A stretch of 29,576 nucleotides of DNA from CAZUCU01 sp964618845 (GCA_964618845.1 CAZUCU010000006.1:1-29576), one strand, 5' to 3'; counted from the first letter of the stretch, positions 1 through 6,147 are shown. Numbers and translations are program-made. The notes: generated by a model from the sequence alone, not told the origin.

Positions 1-58
1 AGTATTATCAATCTAAATTACCAGTGGAGTGCAAAAATGGGTGGGGTTATACAATTCC

Positions 59-86
59 TTGACTTCTTTTTTGTATCAGATAAAAT
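59..86 (+). promoter_or_regulatory. promoter of the 16S rRNA unit
   Basis: A TTGACT box (59-64) and a TAAAAT box (81-86) are separated by 16 nt, so transcription should start near 93. This gives a leader of about 275 nt before the 16S gene. It is the best promoter upstream of the gene. A second TATAAT at 326-331 lies inside the processing stem and is less likely to act as a promoter. Inferred from sequence only. Confidence 0.6.
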
Positions 87-170
87 ACACATCACTTCAC
101 AAAAGTGGAGGCCCTGTAAAACGTATATGTGTCACGGGGCAGGGGTACTTTGAAAATTGCATAAAATTTG

Positions 171-282
171 TTTACCCCGTAATGATTTATGGACATGAAT
201 CATTTTACGGGGTTTACCCCGTGATGTTTAGAAAACATTTTACGGGGTTTACCCCGTGGTGTTTAAAGAACATTTTACGGGG
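171..282 (+). repeat. three tandem palindromic hairpins in the 16S leader
   Basis: Three head-to-tail units (171-212, 213-247, 248-282) each begin with TTTACCCCGT and end with TTACGGGG. Each unit can fold into its own hairpin; for example unit 2 pairs CCCCGT and ATGTTT with AAACAT and ACGGGG. Where units meet they create the palindrome ACGGGGTTTACCCCGT. The internal arms vary in step with each other (ATGATT/AATCAT, ATGTTT/AAACAT), which suggests that the structure rather than the sequence is maintained. No T-run follows, so they are not simple terminators. An ORF read through this block is an artefact of the repeats. Confidence 0.8.
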
Positions 283-291
283 TTTGTGCAA

Positions 292-329
292 GGTAAGAAT
301 AGTATTTTTTATCTTGTTCCGTTTATATA
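292..329 (+). other. 5' half of the 16S rRNA processing stem
   Basis: This segment is complementary over about 30 nt, with only wobbles and one mismatch in the core, to 3247-3284 beyond the 3' end of the gene. Bacterial 16S precursors are normally looped out by such a stem and cut by RNase III, so the two halves bracket the transcript that carries the 16S gene. The pairing is seen directly; the processing role is inferred from other bacteria. Confidence 0.75.
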
Positions 330-460
330 ATAATTTGGATAACTGAAACTTAAAAAGTCAGTTTTCATTAAAGCTAAGAGTTTGATCCTAGCTCAGGATG
401 AACGCTGGCGGCGTGGATAAGGCATGCAAGTCGAATGGGCATATCACACTGCGTGTGATG

Positions 461-635
461 TGAGAAATCCGAAATTCGAATATCGAAATTCGAAACAAAT
501 CAGAAATTCTAAATTCGAAATCAGAAACCCCTCGACCAAATCAAAATTTGGCTCGGGGCAAGCAAAAAATAAGTTTCTAATTTCGTGCTTGGAATTTGTT
601 TCGAGTTTCGTTCTTCTAATTTCGTACTTCTCTCA
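461..635. repeat. palindromic repeat inserted in 16S helix 6 region
   Basis: The insertion replaces the tip of helix 6 (V1). Its flanks, GATGTGAGA and TCTCACATC, pair and extend the rRNA stem. Inside is a long imperfect inverted repeat built from AAATTCGAAATCAGAAA-like units and a central hairpin with CCCCTCGA and CTCGGGG arms. Positions 491-586 are identical to 1733-1828 in the second insertion. The shape resembles bacterial rRNA intervening sequences that RNase III removes without religation. Whether it is excised cannot be seen from DNA. Confidence 0.85.
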
Positions 636-1415
636 CATCGTGCGAAGTGTGATGTGTCCATGGCAGACGAGGTAGTAACACGTAGGTACCAACCCAGAAG
701 TCAGGAATAATCTGCCGAAAGGCGGGATAATACTTGATAGTCCGCGTTTGACGCGGTAAAGATTTATCGCTTTTGGATGGGCCTGCGTAATATCAGCTAG
801 TTGGTAGGGTAATGGCCTACCAAGGCTATGACGTTTAGGGGGGCTGAGAGGCTGATCCCCACCGATGGTACTGAGATACGGACCATACACCTACGGGTGG
901 CCGCAGTCGAGAATCTTCCACAATGGGCGAAAGCCTGATGGAGCGACGCCGCGTGATTGATGAAGTTCTTAGGAATGTAAAAATCTTTTCTGAAGGAGGA
1001 AGTTTTGACGTTACTTCAGGAATAAGGGGTTGCTAAACTCGTGCCAGCAGCAGCGGTAATACGAGTGCCCCGAGCGTTATCCGGAATTATTGGGCGTAAA
1101 GGGTCCGCAGGCGGTTTTATTAGTCTTTTGTTAAATCTCCAGGCACAACTTGGAAAAAGCAAGAGAAACGGTAAGACTAGAGGATGTGAGGGGTGTATGG
1201 AACTCATGGTGTAGGGGTGAAATCCGTTGATATCATGGGGAACACCAAAAGCGAAGGCAGTACACTGGCACATTCCTGACGCTCAGGCACGAAAGCGTGG
1301 GTAGCGAATGGGATTAGATACCCCAGTAGTCCACGCCCTAAACGATCCAGACTTGTTTTTAGGAGAATCGACCCTCTTGGAGACGAAGCTAACGCGTTAA
1401 GTCTGGCGCCTGGGT

Positions 1416-1447
<32 letters not shown>

Positions 1448-1700
1448 AGACGGGGACTTGCACAAGCGGTGGATCATGTGGCTCAATTCGTCGGTAAGCG
1501 AAGAACCTTACCAAGACTAGATATCTATGAGAAAGCCTCCCGAAAAGGAGGCCCTCTTCGGACCCATAGACAGGTGATGCATGGCCGTCGTCAGTTCGTG
1601 GTTTGAATTGTTCCCTTAAGTGGGGTAACGAACGCAACCCTCATCGTGTGTTACAAGTGTCACGCGAGACTGCTCCCGCAATTGCGCAGAAGCGAAGTTG

Positions 1701-1873
1701 TAGGAAAAACACGAAACTCGAAATTAGAAATACGAAACAAATCAGAAATTCTAAATTCGAAATCAGAAACCCCTCGACCAAATCAAAATTTGGCTCGGGG
1801 CAAGCAAAAAATAAGTTTCTAATTTCGTATTTCGAATTTGTTTCGGATTTCGATATTCGAATTTCGGATTTCC
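1701..1873. repeat. second copy of the palindromic repeat, in 16S helix 39 region
   Basis: It lies between the CTCCCGC and GCGGGAG strands of the V7 hairpin, so the host helix forms the base of the inserted stem-loop. A 96-bp stretch (1733-1828) is identical to the helix 6 copy and the outer parts differ. The family recurs between genes at 13369-13556, at the edge of the N gap at 14877, and as coding fragments near 10237 and 8158. Confidence 0.85.
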
Positions 1874-2022
1874 TTGCGCTTATGCGTAGCTGCGGGAGAG
1901 GAAGGTGAGGATGACGCCAGGTCAGCATGTCCCTTGATGTCTTGGGCTGCACACGTGATACAATGCCTATTACAACGAGACGCAATACCGAGAGGTGGAG
2001 CAAATCTTTAGAAAAATAGGCC

Positions 2023-2059
<37 letters not shown>

Positions 2060-2125
2060 CCGGAATCGCTAGTAATCGCTGGTCAGCAACACAGCGGTGA
2101 ATACGTTCTCAAGTCTTGTACTCAC

Positions 2126-2993
2126 AATAAAAGCGTATGGCAGATTATAAAACTAAGTCGTTAAAATCGACTCATTATTAATCCAAAACAACCGTCGGAT
2201 TTTTAATCGTAGTTGAATCATATCTAATAATCGTGAGGTTATTAGAGGAGGATGAGGAAACAAATCGCAGTGAATTGCGTAATAACTATTCGAATCATGA
2301 GTGGGCGGTGAGCATGATGAAGAATCATTAGAAAAAGTTATATTTAATGCGAGGAAAAGTTTTTTAATTAACCCATAGAGATCTTATGCTGTTCACATTT
2401 AGTGTGATATAATTGAACATACGCAGCGTAAGAAGTCAGCTCGTGTCATAGTACCTCTTTTGTAAATTAGGGGGAAGGACCGACTCTAATCAGTATGCTT
2501 TCAAATGATTACATAATTGGTTTGGTTGATGGTGAAGGTAGTTTCACTGTTCAGATCAGATCAATTAATAAAAACAAAAAAACTCAAAGAAGAGCAATTG
2601 TAGAACCAAAATTTTACATAAAACTTTCTGAAAAAGATAAGGCAATACTTTTTGAATTAAAAAGATATTTCAATTGTGGAAATGTTTATTTTCAAAAAGA
2701 CAATCGACCAAATCATTCGGATTGTTATCGATTTGAGGTAAGTAATCGTGTTTCGTTAAATGAAATTATAATTCCGTTTTTTGTGAAAAATAATTTGAAG
2801 TTTAGATCGAAGATCAATAACTTTAAAATTTTTTGTAAAATTATGGAATTAATACGCAATAATGCTCATTTTAGTGAATCTGGTCTTAATAAAATAAGAT
2901 CTTTGAAATCAAAAATGCATTAGAGCTCGCGTAGTGCGGGAAATCCGCTCGCTACGTGGGAACATCAATTCTTAAAGTTCATAAGAAGATAAT
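2126..2993 (+). other. group II-type intron in 16S rRNA
   Basis: Removing 2126-2993 restores TGTACTCAC joined to CGCCCGTC, the universal segment at E. coli 1391-1407, and places the insertion between 1399 and 1400. Features that suggest group II are as follows. A hairpin at 2224-2245 presents GTGAG in its loop, complementary to the exon end CTCAC (candidate EBS1/IBS1). A segment at about 2430-2485 (GTCAGC, CATAGTACC, GGAAGGACCGA) resembles the stretch before the ORF in chloroplast-like group II introns. A domain V-like hairpin follows the ORF at 2923-2963, then a second hairpin, and the intron ends in AAT. Oddities: the 5' end is AATAAAAGCG instead of GTGYG, the domain V-like hairpin is 41 nt rather than 34, and no bulged branch-point A is obvious. 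The ORF is LAGLIDADG, not reverse transcriptase. Confidence 0.75.
2495..2923 (+). CDS. LAGLIDADG homing endonuclease (intron-encoded)
   Basis: A 142-residue protein with one LAGLIDADG-type motif, IIGLVDGEGSF at residues 7-17, where E14 sits at the position of the catalytic acid. One motif and this length fit the homodimeric class. Such enzymes cut intron-free alleles at the insertion site, so the intron is copied into them. The ORF lies inside the 16S intron, and its stop codon overlaps the start of the domain V-like hairpin, as expected for an ORF in domain IV. There is no good Shine-Dalgarno. LAGLIDADG ORFs in group II introns are rare compared with reverse transcriptases and are known mainly from rRNA introns. 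It appears intact; activity is unknown. Confidence 0.9.
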   Translation: MLSNDYIIGLVDGEGSFTVQIRSINKNKKTQRRAIVEPKFYIKLSEKDKAILFELKRYFNCGNVYFQKDNRPNHSDCYRFEVSNRVSLNEIIIPFFVKNNLKFRSKINNFKIFCKIMELIRNNAHFSESGLNKIRSLKSKMH

Positions 2994-3246
2994 CGCCCGT
3001 CAAGTCAAGGGAGCTGGGAGTACCCGAAGCTTCGTTTTATACGGAGTTAAGGTAAATTCAGTAACAGGGACTAAGTCGTAACAAGGCACGGGTAGCGGAA
3101 GCTGTTCGTGGATTATATCAAAGATAAAATTGTTGAGTGTTCGAATTCGACACTTAATTTATCGAGTCGATGCTTAGCTATTATAGTTAAGCAAGTTGGT
3201 AAAGCTTTAAAATTACCAGACAGTTGGAAAGACAACAAAATTTATT

Positions 3247-3284
3247 GATATAAACGGAGCAAGATAAAGAATACTAATCCTGTA
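3247..3284 (+). other. 3' half of the 16S processing stem and structured spacer
   Basis: This strand pairs with 292-329 upstream of the 16S gene. Between the 16S end and this strand lie further hairpins: near 3131-3155 (AGTGT/ACACT arms), near 3171-3193 (GCTTA/TAAGC) and near 3198-3220 (GGTAA/TTACC). No tRNA lies in this spacer. The pairing shows that the 16S precursor is bounded here. Confidence 0.7.
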
Positions 3285-3323
3285 CTCGAGTATAGGTCAA
3301 GAAGCACAAATATTTTATGCAAT

Positions 3324-3378
3324 AAAAAGTAACAAAAAGCACCAATAAACATGGTGTTTTTTGTTACTTTTTAGATTA
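3324..3378 (+). terminator. terminator of the 16S unit
   Basis: A 21-bp stem (3324-3344 with 3352-3372) has one G-U wobble and a 7-nt loop. It begins with five As and ends in TTTTT, so it could work in both directions. It ends the 16S transcript before any 23S gene. Confidence 0.85.
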
Positions 3379-3399
3379 TGTTTGACCAAATTTGAGGTA

Positions 3400-3427
3400 T
3401 TGACAAATTTCAATATATTGTTATAAT
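3400..3427 (+). promoter_or_regulatory. promoter of the 3597 gene
   Basis: Consensus TTGACA (3400-3405) and TATAAT (3422-3427) are separated by 16 nt, so transcription should start near 3434. It is the strongest match to the sigma-70 consensus in the window and it precedes an unusually long, structured leader. Confidence 0.8.
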
Positions 3428-3446
3428 CTCAGGCAGTTAATTTGAT

Positions 3447-3510
3447 TTGGAAAGCGTGTAAGCGACTCATTTTTTTATTTAATTTTACGAGTCGCTTACA
3501 CGCTTTCCAA
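3447..3510 (+). promoter_or_regulatory. 22-bp perfect leader hairpin
   Basis: Arms 3447-3468 and 3489-3510 are perfect 22-nt inverted repeats around a 20-nt AT-rich loop, starting about 13 nt after the predicted transcription start. No T-run follows the stem, so it is unlikely to be a terminator. It may stabilise the leader or be a protein or RNase III site. Confidence 0.75.
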
Positions 3511-3592
3511 GTTATAGCTCTTTGGAGTTATTTGTAATCCGGTGAAAATCCGGCTCTGCAGGCACGTAGTGTGCTAACAAGGAAAGTTGATG
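3511..3592 (+). promoter_or_regulatory. structured leader with weak cobalamin-riboswitch resemblance
   Basis: The segment AATCCGGTGAAAATCCGG (about 3536-3553) forms a CCGG/CCGG hairpin and matches a common string in the cobalamin riboswitch core. The partner segments CCCGC-ACTG and GCCACTG are not present. The following CTGCAGGCAC and GTAGTGTG can form a small second hairpin. The downstream gene shows no link to cobalamin. It is either a very divergent or decayed riboswitch or a chance likeness. AAGGAAAG at 3579-3586 precedes the start at a Shine-Dalgarno-like distance. Confidence 0.3.
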
Positions 3593-3596
3593 AGAA

Positions 3597-3944
3597 ATGA
3601 GTTGGATTCTGACTCTCTTTATTATCGGCATGGCCACTCTGGTGGTCATGTCGATCCGAGTTTTCCTTCCGCGCAAGCGGGAGGAAGTTGTTTCGACGGT
3701 TGGTCTGCCGTCGAACATCATCAGGATCCGGGGGTGTGACGCCCCCAAGGAGCCTCTGCCGGTGGCAGTCCCACCGGTCGATCTCCGGTCCTGTCCTGCT
3801 CGGATTCTTCCTGGGGGGAAGAAGGCCGAGCATTTGACGAGGAGTGGCCGTCGGTGCCACTCCAGGGTCCTCAAGGTTACCCCTGATGGGGTGTTCTTGA
3901 GGCGGGGGAAGAACACTTTCTGGCGACCCACCAAGGTCGCCTAA
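3597..3944 (+). CDS. small GC-rich membrane-anchored protein, unknown function
   Basis: I do not recognise this 115-residue protein. An N-terminal hydrophobic segment (residues about 3-22) is followed by a basic stretch (FLPRKREE) and a proline-, arginine- and cysteine-containing tail with three cysteines (in GCDAP, RSCPA and RRCHS). This suggests a single-pass or secreted protein. Composition is strongly GC-rich, unlike the AT-rich neighbours, and codons use G or C at most third positions, which suggests recent acquisition. It has its own promoter (3400), long structured leader and GC-rich terminator (3971). An overlapping 48-codon frame from ATG 3590 also exists, but the 115-residue frame fits the leader and terminator better. 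Coding status is probable, not certain. Confidence 0.5.
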   Translation: MSWILTLFIIGMATLVVMSIRVFLPRKREEVVSTVGLPSNIIRIRGCDAPKEPLPVAVPPVDLRSCPARILPGGKKAEHLTRSGRRCHSRVLKVTPDGVFLRRGKNTFWRPTKVA

Positions 3945-3970
3945 CAAGCTCCCCCCCAAAGCCCCCCCGA

Positions 3971-4002
3971 CCCCCACTTACCGCAAGGCGAGTGGGGGTT
4001 TT
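3971..4002 (+). terminator. terminator after the 3597 gene
   Basis: CCCCCACT pairs with AGTGGGGG around an inner CGC/GCG stem, followed by TTTT and a further T-rich run. It is a strong intrinsic terminator. Confidence 0.85.
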
Positions 4003-4043
4003 GCTTTTTAATTAAGGTTCAGATTAAAATTCAAGATGTGGGA

Positions 4044-4073
4044 TTGACTTTTATTATATTAATTGTATTATAT
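4044..4073 (+). promoter_or_regulatory. promoter of the 4080 gene
   Basis: TTGACT (4044-4049) is followed after 16 nt by TATTAT (4066-4071), or one step later TTATAT. The ATG at 4080 lies 6-8 nt after the -10 box, so the mRNA would be leaderless. This argues against any start upstream of 4080. Confidence 0.7.
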
Positions 4074-4079
4074 CAATTG

Positions 4080-4679
4080 ATGAAAATGTTCTTTAACATG
4101 CTGTTTGTGATGTTCGTCATCACTACCGATTTTGGGTTTAGTTCGACTCTCATAATCGAGACGTTTCGAACACTTGGATATCAGGTTGATTATTTCGATC
4201 AACCAACTGCAGTTTTTAGAATCCAAATGTATGCGACCGCTGTTGATGGCGATTGCTACATAAGAGGGGGATTGCTTTTGGATGGAGAACAGATAGGTGG
4301 AATAACAAAAAATGTCGCCCACCTTGATTCTGTTTTTCCGACAACATTCTCCTCGGGAGTTTGTTTTTCTTTCTTCCCAGAGGCTGGGTTGGGGGTGTAC
4401 AACTATGTTGACCCCAAAACTGGCGTACTCTACGCTGGTGACCTTTGGAAAATTGATGAAGGCAAGACTCTGGAAATGGAGTTGACGCTCTATACCAGAA
4501 GTCAAGAAGACACTTACGTAAAGTTTGGTTTGGATTCCATTGAGTATTCTGGTGACCCAAACTGGACTGACGTAAAATCGGCTTCTGTTGGTGCCGAAAG
4601 CCCATACTTGAGGCTCGATGGTACCAGAATTCCGGAGTCGTCAACTTCAATTTTGACATTGTTTTTTTGGGAACTTTAA
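4080..4679 (+). CDS. predicted secreted protein, unknown function
   Basis: I do not recognise this protein of 199 residues from the ATG at 4080. An in-frame start at 4038 would overlap the promoter, so I reject it. Residues 1-20 are hydrophobic (MKMFFNMLFVMFVITTDFGF) and look like a signal peptide or anchor. The rest has alternating hydrophobic and polar residues with many G, D, T and Y, as in an all-beta extracellular domain, and no cysteine pair typical of enzymes. GC content is intermediate between the 3597 gene and the AT-rich genome. It stands alone between its own promoter and a terminator. Its neighbours are two other single-gene units for small membrane proteins, so a shared envelope role is possible but unproven. 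Confidence 0.6.
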   Translation: MKMFFNMLFVMFVITTDFGFSSTLIIETFRTLGYQVDYFDQPTAVFRIQMYATAVDGDCYIRGGLLLDGEQIGGITKNVAHLDSVFPTTFSSGVCFSFFPEAGLGVYNYVDPKTGVLYAGDLWKIDEGKTLEMELTLYTRSQEDTYVKFGLDSIEYSGDPNWTDVKSASVGAESPYLRLDGTRIPESSTSILTLFFWEL

Positions 4680-4723
4680 GTTTTCTCCGTCGGCGAAATT
4701 AAAGTTTGCAAAAAAATTCTCAC

Positions 4724-4755
4724 CCCCCGTTTGGGAGACTAGACGGGGGTTTTTA
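4724..4755 (+). terminator. terminator after the 4080 gene
   Basis: CCCCCGT (4724-4730) pairs with ACGGGGG (4743-4749), followed by five Ts. It is an intrinsic terminator. Confidence 0.85.
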
Positions 4756-4756
4756 T

Positions 4757-4808
4757 TACACGCTCAGAGCGTGTAATTATTGACTAAATATGTAGTTTAT
4801 GTTAGAAT
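4757..4808 (+). promoter_or_regulatory. inverted repeat plus promoter of the 4816 gene
   Basis: The palindrome ACACGCTCAGAGCGTGT (about 4758-4774) lies just before a TTGACT box (4780-4785). TAGAAT (4803-4808) follows after 17 nt, and ATG comes 7 nt later. The palindrome is well placed to be an operator, although it could also be an extension of the preceding terminator. Confidence 0.65.
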
Positions 4809-4815
4809 TATAAAG

Positions 4816-4998
4816 ATGTGTACCTTACCTCCTACTGAAGATTGGGCCGACGCGAAGCGTCGGCAAGAAGTCGAGGAAAGATTTCAAAGACGCCACGGTC
4901 ACCGAAGGAGAACTGGTGAAGTTCGACCGGGTATCGTGGTTTTCTGGGTTTTGATGGTAATTGCCATCTTAACCTGGATTTTGGGAACTTTCTATTGA
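4816..4998 (+). CDS. small tail-anchored membrane protein, unknown function
   Basis: A 60-residue protein from ATG 4816. An upstream in-frame TTG coincides with the -35 box, so that longer form cannot be the product of this promoter. The N-terminal half is highly charged (DAKRRQEVEERFQRRHGHRRR), probably helical and able to bind nucleic acid or lipid head groups. The C-terminal half is a single transmembrane helix (IVVFWVLMVIAILTWILG) with only three residues after it, the arrangement of a tail-anchored protein. It has its own promoter and a GC-rich terminator. I do not recognise the family. Coding is supported by the clean promoter-ATG spacing and the terminator. Confidence 0.6.
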   Translation: MCTLPPTEDWADAKRRQEVEERFQRRHGHRRRTGEVRPGIVVFWVLMVIAILTWILGTFY

Positions 4999-5012
4999 GG
5001 ACACATTTCCCC

Positions 5013-5042
5013 AAAGGCCGCCACCCCAGAGGCGGCCTTTTA
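5013..5042 (+). terminator. terminator after the 4816 gene
   Basis: A perfect 10-bp stem, AAAGGCCGCC with GGCGGCCTTT, with an 8-nt loop and T-rich tail. Confidence 0.9.
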
Positions 5043-5094
5043 CTTTATTTTTTTGAATATTTTTGATATATTTTGAGTTACATATTTTAAATAT

Positions 5095-5185
5095 GCGCGA
5101 TTAGCTCAGGTGGTTAGAGCGGACAAAAAGTCTCCCAGACTCTTTGTCCTAATAATGACTCAGTCCCAGGAACCTGGGCTATCGC
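5095..5185 (+). other. tRNA-like repeat, copy 1
   Basis: The 5' part matches the tRNA-Ile at 5315 through the D arm (GCGCG, TAGCTCAG, TGGTTAGAGCG). The anticodon arm is replaced by a 13-bp hairpin, GGACAAAAAGTCT with AGACTCTTTGTCC around CCC. The T arm is collapsed to CCCAGGAACCTGGG with no TTCGATT loop, and the 3' ATCGC can pair with GCGAT at the 5' end. It is not a canonical tRNA. It is a degenerate tRNA-Ile duplicate or a structured RNA built from one. Unit period 110 bp. Confidence 0.75.
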
Positions 5186-5204
5186 AAGTTTCAAAATTAA
5201 ATAT

Positions 5205-5295
5205 GCGCGATTAGCTCAGGTGGTTAGAGCGGACAAAAAGTCTCCCAGACTCTTTGTCCTAATAATGACTCAGTCCTAGGAACCTGGGCTATCGC
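5205..5295 (+). other. tRNA-like repeat, copy 2
   Basis: Identical to copy 1 except for one base in the T-arm hairpin (C at 5166, T at 5276). The exact 110-bp spacing continues into the functional tRNA-Ile. This shows an array of tRNA-derived units in which only the last keeps a canonical tRNA fold. Confidence 0.75.
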
Positions 5296-5314
5296 AAGTT
5301 TCAAAATTAAATAT

Positions 5315-5388
5315 GCGCGTGTAGCTCAGATGGTTAGAGCGCGTCACTGATAATGACGAGGTCCCAGGTTCGATTCCTGGCATGCGCA
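5315..5388 (+). tRNA. tRNA-Ile (anticodon GAU)
   Basis: It folds as a full cloverleaf: acceptor GCGCGTG/CATGCGC, D stem GCTC/GAGC, anticodon stem CGTCA/TGACG with loop CTGATAA, and T stem CCAGG/CCTGG with loop TTCGATT. The discriminator is A, and the CCA end is not encoded. tRNA-Ile(GAU) commonly lies in the 16S-23S spacer, so its position downstream of 16S here may be a relic of a split rRNA operon. Confidence 0.95.
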
Positions 5389-5399
5389 CAAAATTATAT

Positions 5400-5416
5400 C
5401 AAACACCTGGTGTTTG
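5400..5416. terminator. palindrome between tRNA-Ile and rluF
   Basis: CAAACACC and GGTGTTTG form a near-perfect palindrome around one T between the convergent tRNA-Ile and rluF genes. It may act as a bidirectional terminator. The loop is very small and T-runs are weak, so the call is tentative. Confidence 0.35.
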
Positions 5417-5423
5417 CAGAGGA

Positions 5424-6119
5424 TTATATAACTCCAATTTTCTTTAATAAATTAAATTTAACTTCTGGTGATAATTCTTTAGATTCTCCTTTGACAAGTT
5501 TACCAAGAGTAATATTCATAATTCTTGTTCTCTTAAGTTCTCGAACTTGATACCCAAGGGCTACACACATTCTTCTAATCTGATGTTTTTTACCCTCAGT
5601 TAAAATTATTTTAAAAGATTTTTCTCCTGTGATTTCTATTTTGCAAGGTTTAGTTTTGTAACCTTCAATATTTACACCTCTTTCCATTTTATTTTGGAAA
5701 TTTGTTTTCAAATCTTTATCAACGCGCACTCTATATTCTTTTTCGTGTTCATACTTCGGATTAAGCATTCGGTCTACTATTCGAGTATCATTTGTAAGGA
5801 AGAGTAGTCCTTCTGAATTTTTATCAAGTCGACCAATTGAATGGAATCCTCTAAATTTAGGATTATCTTCTTCTACTTCTTCTGTCGAAATTCCTTTTGG
5901 TTTGTAGTAAGCAATATATCTAAAACTTTCCTTTTTCTTTTCAATTTGATTAGCGATTTCAACTTTATCTTCCTCGCTTATTTTTTGTCCAAGCACGGCA
6001 ACTTTACCATTAATTTTTATTAAACCCCGCTCAATAAATTTATCCGCCTGTCTTCTGGAGCAGAGATTATTGAGATACAAATATCTGTTTATTCTTATGG
6101 GATAGTTTATTTTTGTCAT
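5424..6119 (-). CDS. rluF: RNA pseudouridine synthase, RsuA/RluF family
   Basis: A 231-residue protein. Residues about 8-55 form an S4 RNA-binding domain (INRYLYLNNLCSRRQADKFI). The catalytic domain has GRLDKNSEGLLFLTND at residues 96-111, with D99 the expected catalytic aspartate, and ends with the family motif HQIRRMC. RluF modifies U2604 of 23S rRNA, and the relatives RluB and RsuA act on other sites, so the exact target is inferred. A TAAACT -10 box 6 nt before the ATG, with no Shine-Dalgarno, points to a leaderless mRNA. Confidence 0.88.
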   Translation of the reverse strand: MTKINYPIRINRYLYLNNLCSRRQADKFIERGLIKINGKVAVLGQKISEEDKVEIANQIEKKKESFRYIAYYKPKGISTEEVEEDNPKFRGFHSIGRLDKNSEGLLFLTNDTRIVDRMLNPKYEHEKEYRVRVDKDLKTNFQNKMERGVNIEGYKTKPCKIEITGEKSFKIILTEGKKHQIRRMCVALGYQVRELKRTRIMNITLGKLVKGESKELSPEVKFNLLKKIGVI

Positions 6120-6133
6120 TAAGAGAGTTTAGC
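6120..6133 (-). promoter_or_regulatory. -10 box adjoining the rluF start
   Basis: Read on the minus strand, GCTAAACT ends 6 nt before the ATG at 6119. A start of transcription at the A of ATG is predicted. No clear -35 is seen, but the TATGC before the -10 box gives an extended TGc-type element. Confidence 0.5.
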
Positions 6134-6147
6134 ATAAAAAATTTTTT

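Noticed and set aside
171..282. CRISPR array
   Set aside because: Only three units, no unique spacers (the interior is part of each hairpin) and no cas genes.
326..331. TATAAT as the 16S promoter
   Set aside because: It falls in the strand that pairs with 3247-3284, and there is no -35 box at the right distance; the promoter at 59-86 fits better.
29..346. 105-residue ORF upstream of 16S
   Set aside because: It runs through the three tandem hairpins and the processing stem; the repeated amino-acid blocks come from the DNA repeats, and it lies in the rRNA leader.
2126..2993. Archaeal-type bulge-helix-bulge intron or typical group I intron
   Set aside because: The bases next to the junctions cannot form the 4-bp central helix of a bulge-helix-bulge. 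The exon does not end in U and the intron does not end in G, as group I normally requires.
3512..3977. Two minus-strand ORFs of 140 and 149 residues
   Set aside because: They are shadows of the GC-rich 3597 gene and run back across its terminator, hairpin and leader; no start signal is seen.
4068..4659. Minus-strand ORFs opposite the 4080 gene
   Set aside because: The plus-strand frame has promoter, signal-like N-terminus and terminator in register; the others do not.
5095..5295. Two functional tRNAs, possibly Gly(CCC)
   Set aside because: A CTCCCAG loop can be drawn, but the T loop is missing and the acceptor stem is only about 5 bp, so I call them tRNA-like only.
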